A stretch of DNA of 64,000 nt from Stomoxys calcitrans (lineage: Eukaryota; Arthropoda; Insecta; Diptera; Muscidae). Positions 32,690 to 43,544 of this stretch are shown here, piece after piece. Under the pieces are notes generated by a model. The model did no database searches, was not told the origin of the DNA, and saw only the letters and a list, made by a program, of their open reading frames with translations. The DNA lies in NCBI RefSeq assembly GCF_963082655.1, contig NC_081552.1, positions 8,603,448 through 8,667,447 of the forward strand. Reading direction: 5' to 3'. Made by a program: the position numbers and the translations under genes. Each line of letters opens with the position of its first letter. The stretch's first letter is position 1.

Positions 32690-33480
32690 GAATGGTTATG
32701 CCTCATTAGACATTATCCGTACATACTCTGACTTCTTAATATACCCCACCGTAATAGGTTTCGAGTGCAGATTTTTCCTTAGTCTAGAGGCCTCAGATGT
32801 ATCCTCCACGGAGCTGCAAAATTCCACCCAGGATTTGTTCGGAGGTTTTCTCAGCTCGCCAATATATTTTTTTTAGCTCAGCCTTACAGACGTCCCAATC
32901 GTGTGGTGCTCTTGTGGCTTTCACCCTGTGGAAGAGTTTTCTACAGTCCTTCCTTACACCTACCAGCTCTGGGATCCACCATGGCGGTCGCTGTTTGGCC
33001 CTTCGCTTAGCACTAGTACATGCACTTGGCTTGGCACTAAGACAAGCGAGTCATTCAGGGCCTTCGTGATCCGCTGGACCATTATGTCTGTATCCTCCGC
33101 AGTTTCCACTTCCACTTTTCTGGTCTAGAAATGATAGTCGTGCAGAATGTGTTCTGTCCCACAACCCACCTTTCCTCTGTTTAGCCAAGAGACCAATTTC
33201 GCAGTATTTTCGACAAGGCTGAAACTAATATAATGATGATCAGAGAAGCTGAGGTCATCCAACACAAAGGTCACATCTAGTACCTCCTGCCTGTTCCTGG
33301 TAATAAAGGTCGGTTTATTCCCTTTATTAGAAATCGGCAGATTGCAACTTATAATATATTCGATGAGCTATTCAGCCCCTTCGTTGATATCTGAACTTTC
33401 CCATATCTGGTGATGTGCATTAGCATCACTTCCTACAATGATGCTCTTCTAGCTTGCAGAAGCGGCTGCATACAACAACT
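32690..33480 (-). pseudogene. Non-LTR retrotransposon endonuclease relic
   Basis: Minus-strand translation across about 33200-33455 reads IIVGSDANAHHQIWESSDIN, later EVLDVTFVLDDLSFSDHHYI. The DANAHH and SDHHYI motifs are hallmarks of the APE-like (EEP) endonuclease of non-LTR retrotransposons, which nicks target DNA to prime reverse transcription. Downstream (33130 to 32690) is the low-conservation linker that precedes RT in such elements (ITKALNDSLV; NPGWNFAAPW), with many stops. The RT domain is missing because the 29-bp satellite begins at 32680. Dead copy. I- or LOA-like by feel; the clade is uncertain. Confidence 0.8.
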
Positions 33481-33659
33481 TAAGGTTTGGAGGCGGCATC
33501 TCTGAATCCCGTGCCATATATAGGGAAGCCAGCTAGAAATGAGAGTTATTTATTTGAAGGTTGGCTACTTCAGAATCTTCAGTGCTTAGCGACGGAAGAA
33601 GAAAAACATTTGGACTACTCTTTGAAGAATACAGGCTCTGTGGCACCCATTCCCCGTAC

Positions 33660-34230
33660 CCTTGAGTAGTTTAAATCCCGGAATTCCCCTGTCGTCAGAA
33701 AGACCTTTAGTACCACCGAAGCGGCCTTACAATGGTGAGGATTTATCTGCAGAAACCGGACCATAGTCAGCTTTCACAACTTCCACCACTGTTGCGTTAG
33801 CCTCGTCTTTTGATTCCACCAGGAGTTCATCCTCACAAGATACGTTAGATCTTGTCATGATGAGCTTCCGTACGCATCCAGGGGTAGGTAAGAAAGCATT
33901 GGAACCACTCTTCCTCAAGATACTGGACACTTGCGGTTCTTAGATGCTTCACTAGCTGCTGTTGTCGAAGAACTTTTTAAGTTCCGTGAGTTCCCGCTGG
34001 CGCTCACCTTGAGCCCAGTCCATTTGGATGACTCATTCAGAAAAGGCTTGCCGGGTCCCGTTTCGATACCCTCCCCTACTGTCTCGATCATGGCAGGGGA
34101 ATTTTCCGTCTCATGCAATCCGCCAGACTCTAGCGATATGGTCGATAGTTCCTCAGGCAAGTGTTCATCAACAACTGCTGAGTCGTTTTTGATTCCCCAA
34201 CCCCATTGCTTCTATAGACCTTCAGTCTGA
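33660..34230 (-). pseudogene. Unclassified coding-like relic, possibly retrotransposon ORF1
   Basis: Two minus-strand frames, 33915-34160 (starts MPEELSTISLESGG) and 33727-33930 (starts MSSILRKSGSNAFL), follow one another with a frame change. They lie between the RT relic and the endonuclease relic. The composition is Ser/Glu/Thr-rich and I see no CCHC knuckle. The position just 5' of the endonuclease fits an ORF1 (gag-like) remnant, but an opposing plus-strand frame of 99 codons at 33931-34230 is also open. Confidence 0.35.
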
Positions 34231-34900
34231 ATCCGTAGGATACAACTCCTTCAGACTTGTTGAGGTCTGCGACACAGCCGAATACTGCTGTCCCCGAAGA
34301 CAATTAGTCTGTATCAGCCCCGATACCAGCCTGCAAACTAGAGGAGACCCAGGAAATTCCGCAAAAACATCGGAGTATACTGATGACAGTTCATTGACTA
34401 TCCCACTCCAATTATTCCAAGGAGCCAGAACTACTCTGCTTTGCCAAGTGACGTCAATTTCTTCAAGTGCAATGGGAGGTGGTTGTTCTACAAGGACTAC
34501 ATTCACCCGACAGCTATTTACCGCATCTGATACCGTCTTTGTATGAATGTTGTCTAGACCCACTTGATATGCCGCTTGATCTAGAGATTCTCTCTTATAG
34601 CGCTGAACCTCACGCTCTAGATCATGTAGATCTACTTTAAGACTTCTGGGCGTTGGATATCTATCCACAAGATGTAGATTTAGATGGTCTCTGCGATAAC
34701 AGTCCAAAAGGTTTTGTTTAGACAGCATGTAGTTACGTCGTCGCACTGGTAGGATCTTTGTCTCCTGATAGAGATGGTCCACATGAGAACTGAGGAGACA
34801 GTCCGTCGCAGTTCGGAGGGCGGCATTCAGACAGATCTGAATATCATTCCACTGCGTGTCACAGAGTTGACGGGACCACACTGGCGCTAATTAGTGAGTG
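34222..34900 (-). pseudogene. Jockey-like RT C-terminal fragment
   Basis: A 219-residue open frame whose first 150 or so residues (SSHVDHLYQETKILPVRRRN; DLEREVQRYKRESLDQAAYQ; NVVLVEQPPPIALEEIDVTW) match the region after the catalytic RT domain in dipteran jockey-clade elements. The same text recurs in the relic at 51574-51945. After VVLA (about residue 155) the sequence departs from that relic, losing its CNRLNCYR and CPDC region, and reads in frame into unrelated sequence. That suggests a deletion or recombination junction near 34420. No RT active site (FADD) is present. Confidence 0.75.
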
Positions 34901-36173
34901 GTGTAATGTAATGTTTTTGGGGCAAAGCAGACTGATGATGGAGCTTGGTTAACTTCGAAATCGCGATCGCTGTAGCCCAATGCATTAATCGCAACCATAT
35001 ATTGTGTAAATTTTTTTTAAAAAAGAGTATTTATTTTGCTTTCTATTCTAAATAGAAACAAAGCCAAACTCTGTATTGGTTTCAGCAAACAAAGCCAACA
35101 TCTGTATTGGCTTCAGCAGTACAAATCCAACAACAAAATGAAAAAACCAAAATAAAGTAGCGCAAAAAGAGATTAAAATTAATTGAATTAAAATTAATTT
35201 TAACTTTTATTTTTTATAGATTTTTTCCCAGACAGTTTTTAGTTATTTTATGTTAATTTCTTAAATCATTAAAAATTCATACATACATCATATCGCTTTG
35301 TAAAATCTCTTTGTACGCTAGATATTCTGTCGTACACTGGTAATTCCACATCTTTCTTTTTAAAATCTCTTAAATCCCATAGTCATGAGTTTTATCCTAT
35401 TAAGAAAACAGAAAACTATTCATTGATTTGAATCCCAAGCTCTAATTAATCTCATAGCGAAATCTTTTCCTAACTCATACATTTATCATATTTTCCAACT
35501 AGCACCAACATAAGACATTCTTTAAGCTTACAAAATCAATCTTATCGATAGTTTTTCAATTGAAATAAAGTTTTAATCAAAACATAACAAAGTTGTGTTT
35601 CGCATTGGATTTCAAATTCAATTGGTGTTCTAATTTTCCCATTGCATTCTGGTTCGCAAATCATCAAGATTCATATTCAATATGATCCAGCTTGAAAGTA
35701 TTTTAAAAGTTTCATATTGGACCAGTTTGAGAACAAGGAGGAAGGATAACAAATTAAAGTTTTGCCCATGGACCAAAAAATTTAAATGGTTCTATGTTTC
35801 GCTTTATGAATACAGATATGAAGCTCTAGAAGTATATTTAAAGAATTCATCTGCCACTCTCCCTTTCGCCTTACATTGCATATTGCCATATATAGTGCTC
35901 TGTGTAATTTCCCTGAAATCCCATTAAGAAATATTTATTCATAAGTGGTTTATAATTCTCTTGGTAATGTTTGGCAATTACATACTTTTTAATTTGTGCT
36001 GTTGGGGGCATTTAAACACATAATTTACCCATTTCAATGGTAATTCCATAAATGAAGTCAATTAAAGGATTATCGCTAGAAATTTAAGACACACCCATGA
36101 TTGAGGAGTGAAGAGTTGAAGAGACAGGCGGAATCAATTGCATAATAACAAAATGGTTTTTTTTTATACCCTC
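34901..36173. other. AT-rich spacer with a repeat F copy
   Basis: About 35005-35240 is a second copy of the repeat at 16205-16515. The rest is AT-rich. An 81-codon frame at 35682-35927 (starts MIQLESILKVSY) has no recognised domain. No RNA gene is seen. Confidence 0.45.
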
Positions 36174-37350
36174 ACCATAGGATGGGGGGTATACTAATTT
36201 CGTCATTCTGTTTGTAACTACTCAAAATATTCGTCTGAGACCCCATAAAGTATATATACTCTTGATCGTCGCGACATTTTATGTCGATCTAGCCATGTCA
36301 GTCCGTCTATGCGTCCATTCGTCCGATCATATATTTCTTAGTTTTACCTGTATGCCAAATTTCAGACCTCTAGCTCCATCTATGAAGAATGTACCAAATG
36401 GTACCAATTTTGGTACTAACGTGCGAATAGTGAATAGACCATATAGCCACCCATCATATATTTCATAGTTATACTTTTGTGCCAACGAAAAGTACCAAAT
36501 GGTACCAAAATATACGAATTTTTAATAGAAAATTTGGTCACCCATCATACATTTTAAATTCATCATTTAGTCATCCATAATTTATTTCTTAGTTGTACCT
36601 GCATGCAAAATTTGTGACTCAAGCTTCATTTGTAAAGAAAGTGCCAAATCATACCAATTTTTTTTTTACCAAATTGTACGAATTTTGAATAGATCATTTA
36701 ATCACCCACCATATATTTCCTAGTTGTACCTACATGCCAAATTTCTGACCTCTAGCTCAATTTGTAAAGAAAGTACCATATGGTACAATTGCGGTCATAA
36801 ATGTACGTTTTCTCATGCTACCAGTACTTTTATTCTATTTTTTCTTTTCACCCTCAACCTCTCGCACCAAATGTGTTTTAAGTCAAAATTCAAAATTCTA
36901 CCTCTATTCATCCAACCTGCACAAAGTTCAACCATTTCGTAATTTTTGGCACTTTTTTAGTACCTTAATGTAAAAATTTTTAAAAATTCTTAATGTCACC
37001 CAATTATGTTTGCCATTGTGTAATTAAGTTCAAAAACTTAGAGCTATAGATCAATTTACAAAGAAAGTACCAAGTACCAATTGTGGTACTAAATGTACAA
37101 TATCTCCCAAACCTTAATTTTTACGAGACTCTTTTTAATTTGAGCCCAAGAAAATAATTTTAGCCATTTCCTTTCGCGCTGGGCAAGTATGCACCATTTC
37201 GTACTTTTTGGTACCTTTTAGTACCTAAACCTACGAATAACACCAAATCCGGCCTTATCTCGTACCGGTGACACAAGATAAAATTCGTGCAAAATTTCAT
37301 GATTCTAGCTTTAGCTTTCTGTCTGTCGATATATCGGTTCACATTTAGAT
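36174..37350 (+). mobile_element. Family A head joined to a GGTACC-rich repeat (family E)
   Basis: The first 140 bases are a standard family A start and head box (TTATACCCTCACCATAGGAT; GTCGATCTAGCCATGTCAGT). The body then changes completely: imperfect units of about 90-180 bp with ATCATATATTTCTTAGTT, TGCCAAATTTC, AAAGAAAGTACCA and GGTACCAA, repeated about five times to 37290. It ends GCTTTCTGTCTGTCGATATA, resembling the inverted head of a C/D element. Two different minisatellites behind the same head imply body swapping. Confidence 0.6.
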
Positions 37351-37362
37351 ATAGCTAACATA

Positions 37363-37545
37363 TTGGGTTGCCCAAAAAGTAATTTCGGTAATATAGTAGT
37401 AATATAGTCGGCGTTGACAAATTTTTTCAACGGCTTGTGACTCTGTAATTGCATTCTTTCTTCTGTCAGTTATCAGCTGTTACTTTTAGCTTGCTTTAGA
37501 AAAAAAGTGCGCGAAATTTTGTTTACATTTGTTTGTTTGGCGTCT
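37363..37545 (-). mobile_element. Mariner-type MITE, partial
   Basis: TTGGGTTGCCCAAAAAGTAA, then GTCGGCGTTGACAAATTTTT and TTCTGTCAGTTATCAGCTGT is the inverted right half of the MITE at 14534-14770. A TA precedes it. The far terminal repeat is missing. Confidence 0.85.
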
Positions 37546-38200
37546 GCCGGTTTGACTTCTTAAGCCCCTGGATGCCGTTATGTTTGTACGATTTGGCCGA
37601 CATTTTGCGCATAGTTTTCTAATTGCGGCCTAATTTAGTCTATAACCTGATATCGCTCCCATATAAACCGATCTCCTGATTTGACTTCTTGAGCCCCTAG
37701 AAGCCGCAATTTTTGTCTGCTTTGGCTGAAATTTTGCATAAAGTAATTTGTAATTATCCAACAACTGTGCCCAGTATGGTCTAAATCGGTATATTACCCG
37801 ATATAACTCCCATATACACCGATCTCAAGATTTGACTTATTGAGCCCTTACAAGCCGCAATTTTGGTCCCATTTGTCTGAAATTTTACATGTGGTGTTGT
37901 GTTATGACTTTCAACAACTGTGCTAAATTCAGTCCTCATATAGCTCCCATATAAACCGAACTTGATTTCTTGAGCCCTTACTAGCCGCAATTTTTGTCCG
38001 ATTGGGCTGAAATTTTGTATGTGGTATTCCTTAATGGCTTCTAACAACTGAGTCAAGTACGGTCCAAATCAGTCTTTAACCTAATATTGCTTCCGCGTTA
38101 ACCGGTCTCTCGATCATCCTTGTTCATTTCCTAGTAGCTTTAGTTTTTGCAGGTTTGACAGAGGTTTGGTACGTAGAATAAAATTATACCCTTTATTTTA
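37546..38200 (+). mobile_element. Family D internal units with single hairpin module
   Basis: Four units of D type (TTGACTTCTTGAGCCCCTAG; GCTGAAATTTTGCAT) followed at 38110-38190 by a single copy of the hairpin module (CTCTCGATCATCCTTGTTC, AGCTTTAGTTTTTGC, GGTTTGGTACGTAGAATAAA). Both true ends are missing. Confidence 0.6.
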
Positions 38201-38853
38201 TTTTGAATAACTTTGCACAGATTTTTTTTTTTGTCCATAGGCAGGTTAAGTTTGAAAATGGGCTATATCGGACTATATCTTGATGATGTCTCCATATAAA
38301 CCGATCTGCCGATTTTTGGCCTTATGCCCATTAAAGCTTCATTTATTATCCGATTTCGCAAAAATATGAAACAGTGAGTTGTGTTAAACCTTTCGACGTC
38401 TTTATTTAATACGACCCTGATCGGTCCAGATTTGGATATAGCTGCCATATAAACCAATCTCTCGATATAAGGTCTTGGGCCAATTAAAGCAGCATTTACT
38501 ATCCGATTTCACAGAATTTTGCTCTAGCGAGTTGTTCAATACGGCCCAAATCGGTACAGATTTGGATATAGCTGCCTTATATACCGAGATCCAGATTTAA
38601 AGTTCAAGACCCCAATTAGGCACAATGAGTTGCATTGGGCCCCTTGATATTCGTACCGAATGTTGTTAAGATCGGTCTATATATCCATATAATTGCTGAT
38701 CTCTCAATTTGTGGACTTGGGCGTATTTATTGTCCGATTTGGAATAGCGAATTGTGTTAGACTCCCCGATATCCATGTTCAACAGGTCTCAGATAGGTTT
38801 AGATTTGGATGTAGCTGTCATATAATACCAACCTTAAGTAAGAAAATGTATTA
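38201..38853 (+). mobile_element. Family D/C-type internal units
   Basis: Units with GGATATAGCTGCCATATAAA, CAGTGAGTTGTG and GCATTTATTATCCGATTTCG recur three or four times. They resemble the units at 58560-59050 in inverted form. No ends are preserved. Confidence 0.55.
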
Positions 38854-40323
38854 AACAAATAAAAGCGTGCTAAGTTCGGACGGGCCGAATCTTACATACC
38901 CTCCACCATGGATCGCATTTGTCGAGTTCTTTTCCCGGCATCTCTTTTTAGGCAAAAAAGGATAACAGAAAGGATTTGCTCTGGTATTAGAACGATATAA
39001 AGATATGGTCCGGTTAGGACCACAATTAAACTATATGTTGGAGACCTGTGTAAAATATCAGCCAATTCGAATAAGAATTGCGCCCTTTGGGGGCTTAAGA
39101 CGTAAAAAAGAGAGATCGATTTATATGGGAGCTGTATCAAGCTATAGACCGATTCAGACCATAATAAACACGTATGTTGATGGTCATGAAAGAATCCGTC
39201 GTACAAATTTCAGGCAAATCGGATAATAATTGCGACCTCTAGAGGCTCAAGAAATCAAGATCCCAGATCGGTTTATATGGCAGCTATATCAGGTTATGAA
39301 CCGATTTATACCTTATTGGGCGCAGTTGTTGGATATCACGTCGGGCCAAAATTCATTCAAATCGGATAAGAATTGCGCCCTCTAGAGGCTCAAGAAGTCA
39401 AGACCAAAGATCGGTTTATATGATAGCTATATCAGGTTATAGACCGATTTGAACCATACTTGGCACAGTTGTTGGAATCATAACAAAATACTTCGTGCAA
39501 ATATTCATTCAAATCGGATAAGAATTGCGCACTCTAGAGGCTCAAGAAGTCAAGACCCAAGATCGGTTTATATGGCAGCTATATCAGGTTATGAACCGAT
39601 TTGAACCATACTTGGCACAGTTGTTGGATATCGTAACAAAATACTTCGTGCAAAAATTCATTCAAATCGAATAAGAATTGCGCTCTCTAGAGGCTCAAAT
39701 AGTCAAGACCCAAGATCGGTTTATATGGCAGCTATATCAGGTTATGGACCGATTTGAACCATACATGCCACAGTTGTTGGATATCATAACAAAATATTTC
39801 GTGCAAAAATTCATTTAAATCGGATAAGAATTGCGCCCTCTAGAGGCTCAAGATATCAAGACCCAAGATCGGTTTATATGGCAGCTATATCAGGTTATGA
39901 ACCGATTTAAACCATACTTGGCACAGTTGTTGGATATCGTAACAAAATACTTCGTGCAAAAATTCATTCCAATCGGATAAGAATTGCGTACTCTAGAGGC
40001 TCAAGAAGTCAAAACCCAAGATCGGTTTATATGACAGCTATATCAAAACATGGACCGATATGACCCATTTACAATATCAACCGACCTACACTAATAAAAA
40101 GTATTTGTGCAAAATTTCAAGCAGCTAGCTTTACTCCTTCGGAAGTTAGCGTACTTTCCACAGACAGACGGACGGACAGACGGACGGACATGGCTAGATG
40201 GACATAAAATGTCGCGACGATCAGGAATATATATACTTTATGGGGTCTCAGATGAATTTTTCGAGTAGTTACAAACAGAATGACGAAATTAGTATACCCC
40301 CCATCCTATGGTGGATGGTATAA
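38854..40323 (-). mobile_element. Family A element, full length, minus orientation
   Basis: Inverted 3' end at the left (AACAAATAAAAGCGTGCTAA, TATACCCTCCACCATGGATC), the terminal module, about six units of 150 bp, the inverted head box near 40220, and CCTATGGTGGATGGTATAA at the right. It is one of the longest copies in the window. Confidence 0.82.
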
Positions 40324-41313
40324 CAAGTAAAAACGTGCTAAGTTTGGCCGGCCCGAATCTTATATACCCTCCACCATATATCGCATTTGTCGAGTTCTTT
40401 TCCCAATATCTCTTTTTAGGCAAACAAAGGATAAAAGAAAATAATTGCTATAGTATTGGAACTATATCAAGTTGTTGTCCTATTCGGGCCATAATTGATG
40501 TGATTGTTGGAAACCATAGTAGAAGTCATTGCGCCCTTAAAGGGCTCAAAAAGCAAAATAGAAAGACCGGTTTATATGGGACCTGTATCGGGTTATAGAC
40601 CGGTTCGGACAATATTTAACACGTTTGGTCATGGGAGAAGCCGTTGCACAAAATTTCAGCCAAATCGGATAATAATTGCGTCCTCTAGCGGCTCAAGAAG
40701 TCAAGACCCACAGATAGATTTATATGACAGCTATATCAGGTTATGGACTGATTTGAACTATCCTTACCACAGTTTTTGGAAGTCATACCAAAACACGTCG
40801 TGAAAAATTTCAGCCAAATAGGATAGAAATCGCTCCCTCTAGATGCTCAAGAAGTCAAGATCCCCAGATAGGTTTATATGACAGCCATATTCGGTTATGG
40901 AACGATTTCAAACATAATCAGCACAGTTTTTGGAAGTCATAGTAAAATACCTCATGCAAAATTTCAGCCAAATAGGATAAGAATTGTGCCCTCTAGCGGC
41001 TCAAGAAGTCAAGATCCAAGATCGCTTTATATGACAGCTATATCAAAACATGGACCGATATAACCCATTTACAATCCCAACCGACCTATACTAATAAGAA
41101 GTATTTGTGCAAAATTTCAAGCGGCTAGCTTTACTCCTTCGAAAGTTTGCGTGCTTTCGACAGACAGACGGACGGACATGGCTAGATCGACTTAAAATGA
41201 CATGACGATGAAGAATATATATACTTTATGGGGGTTTAAGACGAATATTTCAAGGAGTTACAAAAAGATTGACGAAATTAGTATACTCCCATTCTATGGT
41301 GGAGGGTATAAAA
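40322..41313 (-). mobile_element. Family A element abutting the previous copy
   Basis: It begins AACAAGTAAAAACGTGCTAA directly at the end of the copy ending 40323, in the same orientation, and ends CTATGGTGGAGGGTATAA at 41313. The internal units are more diverged (GACAGCTATATCAGGTTATG). The abutment is head-to-tail with no spacer. Confidence 0.8.
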
Positions 41314-41907
41314 AGAGTTTAATCCCTAAACATTTGGTTCATTGCGAACCGGATAAAATCGTGTGTTTTTTTAAAAAATTAAAAAACAAAATCCCAAAAA
41401 TGAGTGGTTAATTTTTTGTCAAAAAAATATGTTAATTACATTTCGAAAAGACCCAGTGACTGAACATTCAGTGATTTCCAACAACAATTGTGCAGTGATC
41501 CACCAGTTTAAAGCAAAAGAAATATGAGAAAAGTGTAAAGAAAAGAATTGGCCACATACAACCGTACATACATACACAGACGGATGGCCAACATACAAAA
41601 GAAATATGAGAAAAGTGTAAAGAAAAGGATCCCTCCAAACATTTGGAAGTGACTTTCTCACTCCCTCCCAGAATAGTCACTTTTTAGATCCTTTTGTATG
41701 ATAGTTTGTAGAGATTTCAAGATTTACAACAACAAAATACATTACTGTTGGAATTCTATCATTTATGTTTCGCTAATTAGTTTCTCATAATCAACTGTTA
41801 TTGCTACAAATTTAAAAATAGATTTTTTGTTGTTGTTTTAGACGCTAACTCAAAAAACCCCAAACAAGAGAATGTATGTTAACTTAGCCTTCTGTAATGA
41901 AGAAAGG
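41314..41907. other. No gene; direct repeat of 28 bp
   Basis: AGAAATATGAGAAAAGTGTA plus AAGAAAAG occurs at about 41519 and again at about 41601. Between them lies GGCCACATACAACCGTACAT and ACAGACGGATGGCCAACATA, a phrase that recurs at 42300-42345. Otherwise AT-rich with no supported gene. Confidence 0.5.
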
Positions 41908-42060
41908 CCGGTAGCACAGAGCGATAGCATAAGCCTCACAATCGTAAGGTTGGCTGTTCAAATCCCAGTCAGGGAAAATCATTGCAAATAAAATCTTCGA
42001 TTATTAATCCTGATTTGGAAAAGAAATAAATTAGAAAGAGAAATAAAAATAAGCCTCACT
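41908..42060 (+). mobile_element. Possible tRNA-derived SINE or tRNA pseudogene
   Basis: GGTAGCACAGAGCGATAGCA resembles a polymerase III A box, and GGCTGTTCAAATCCCAGTC, about 40 bases on, resembles a B box. AGCCTCACAATCGTAAGGTT between them could be an anticodon arm. An A-rich tail follows (AAATAAATTAGAAAGAG). I cannot close a full cloverleaf, so it is not called a tRNA. It differs from the SINE at 60099. Confidence 0.45.
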
Positions 42061-42295
42061 CTAGAAGGTAAAAAAAAAACATTAGCAAATAAAAATTTAT
42101 TTTTATTAATGACGTTGATAATCGAATTTTGCACTTTTTTTAGTCCCTATTTAGTCACTCATGGGTATATATCGCCAAGTGGAACGTTTTCTCCCGTACC
42201 GAGACACTTATTAGAGTAAAAAATGATATCGCCTGAGATTGTTTTCAACTTCCGTGAGTGCAGATTTAGTGACTCGCACGATAGAAAATGTTTGG

Positions 42296-42479
42296 AGGGA
42301 TTGGCCACATACAACCGTACATACACAGACGGACGGCCAACATAAAAATATCCAAAATTTATTAAAAACCAAGAATACACAATAAATATACTTTATAAAG
42401 TCGGAAATGGATATTTCGATGTGTTGCAAACGGAATGACAAAAAGAATATACCCCTATCCTTCGGTTATCGTTATAATT
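42296..42479 (-). mobile_element. Family D 5'-end fragment
   Basis: ACAGACGGACGGCCAACATA, a diverged inverted head box (AATAAATATACTTTATAAAG), GGATATTTCGATGTGTTGCA and CATTCCGTTTG in inverted form, then ATACCCCTATCCTTCGGT at the right edge, as in the copy ending at 59273. Confidence 0.55.
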
Positions 42480-42484
42480 AATTG

Positions 42485-43519
42485 GTGTGGATCTTAACGA
42501 GACCCGTCGCCCTGAATATCTTGATCGTCACGTTCAAAATGCTGGACATTATGGGTCCGACGGGGTACACCCCCTAAACTCCCTTCAAATCGGTCACGTT
42601 TGCCTACTATTTCAATAAGGGGCTCAAATAATAGGTATTTGATAGTAGAAAACGAATTTGATATCCAATTTTGAGGCCAATTGTTTGGGGTATTCGCACC
42701 ATATAAACTCCCCCTAAACCTATTGCAATTGCGGTTCAAATAAAAGGTAAAGCACGATGCTGATATTTTTCAGGGCTAAGTTCTTGGTTGGCTGCCTAAC
42801 ATTATATAACCCTCAAACTGGACATATTTGTGGATTATGGCAAAAAGGGGCTTAATTCTGATATCTGTTTTACGTCCAAGTGTTTCACATATATACCGAC
42901 TATAGCAATATGTAGCTCAAAAGTGATGTTTGGGAGTACAGTATGAATCTGATATCCACTTTCGAGCCAAATGCTTCGACTACTCCAATCCATCACCAAA
43001 ACCAAGAGAATTTATTAGATTTAACATCCAAACTTTAATAGGTGGATCCCCTTACCCTTTTTTTCAAAAACGCCAGATTTCGGAGATGGGTGGGGCAATT
43101 TACGCGAAGTTTAGTTTGTTTATAATAACTCAAAAACAGAAATTTGGTATTATTATTTAAGGTGGGATGTCTAGGGTTGCCGCCCCACCTCCAAACGGAG
43201 ATTTAAAGCAATAATGACAATGTTAGGCTCAAATGAAAGGTATTTGAAACTAGAGCACGAACCTGATATATAGTTGTCCACCCCACCCCTAAAAACACCC
43301 CCATTCCGGAAGTATTTACCCATCATGGCAGTATAAGGCTCAAATGGAAGGAATTTGGGAGTAGAGCACCTATATGATATCCACATTGGGACGAAATATC
43401 TGAAAGGGCGTATCAGCACCCACAAACAGTGCTTAGTTCCTGGACGTATTAGTAGAGAGCTCAGATAAAATAAGAGAGTGAGAGGAGGCGCAGCGGAGTG
43501 AGCTCTGTCCAGCTAGTCT
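42485..43519 (-). mobile_element. Family B element, minus orientation
   Basis: Inverted units (GGGCTCAAATAATAGGTATT; TTAGGCTCAAATGAAAGGTA) and the inverted head (AGGCGCAGCGGAGTGAGCTC, CAGCTAGT) at the right edge. Heavily diverged. Confidence 0.65.
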
Positions 43520-43544
43520 ATTTATAGAAAATTAAATAGTTGCG

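Noticed and set aside
32797..33128. Plus-strand ORFs of 75-90 codons over the endonuclease relic
   Set aside because: The minus strand carries recognisable endonuclease motifs (DANAHH, SDHHYI); the plus frames are shadows.
35682..35927. An 81-codon ORF as a small gene
   Set aside because: No recognisable motif, AT-rich composition typical of spacer, and no promoter or splice context.
36360..37300. GGTACC words as a regulatory operator cluster
   Set aside because: They recur once per minisatellite unit along with the surrounding text, so simple tandem repetition explains them.
41908..41980. A functional tRNA gene
   Set aside because: A-box- and B-box-like words are present, but I could not form a complete cloverleaf with a paired acceptor stem, so I left it as a possible SINE or pseudogene.
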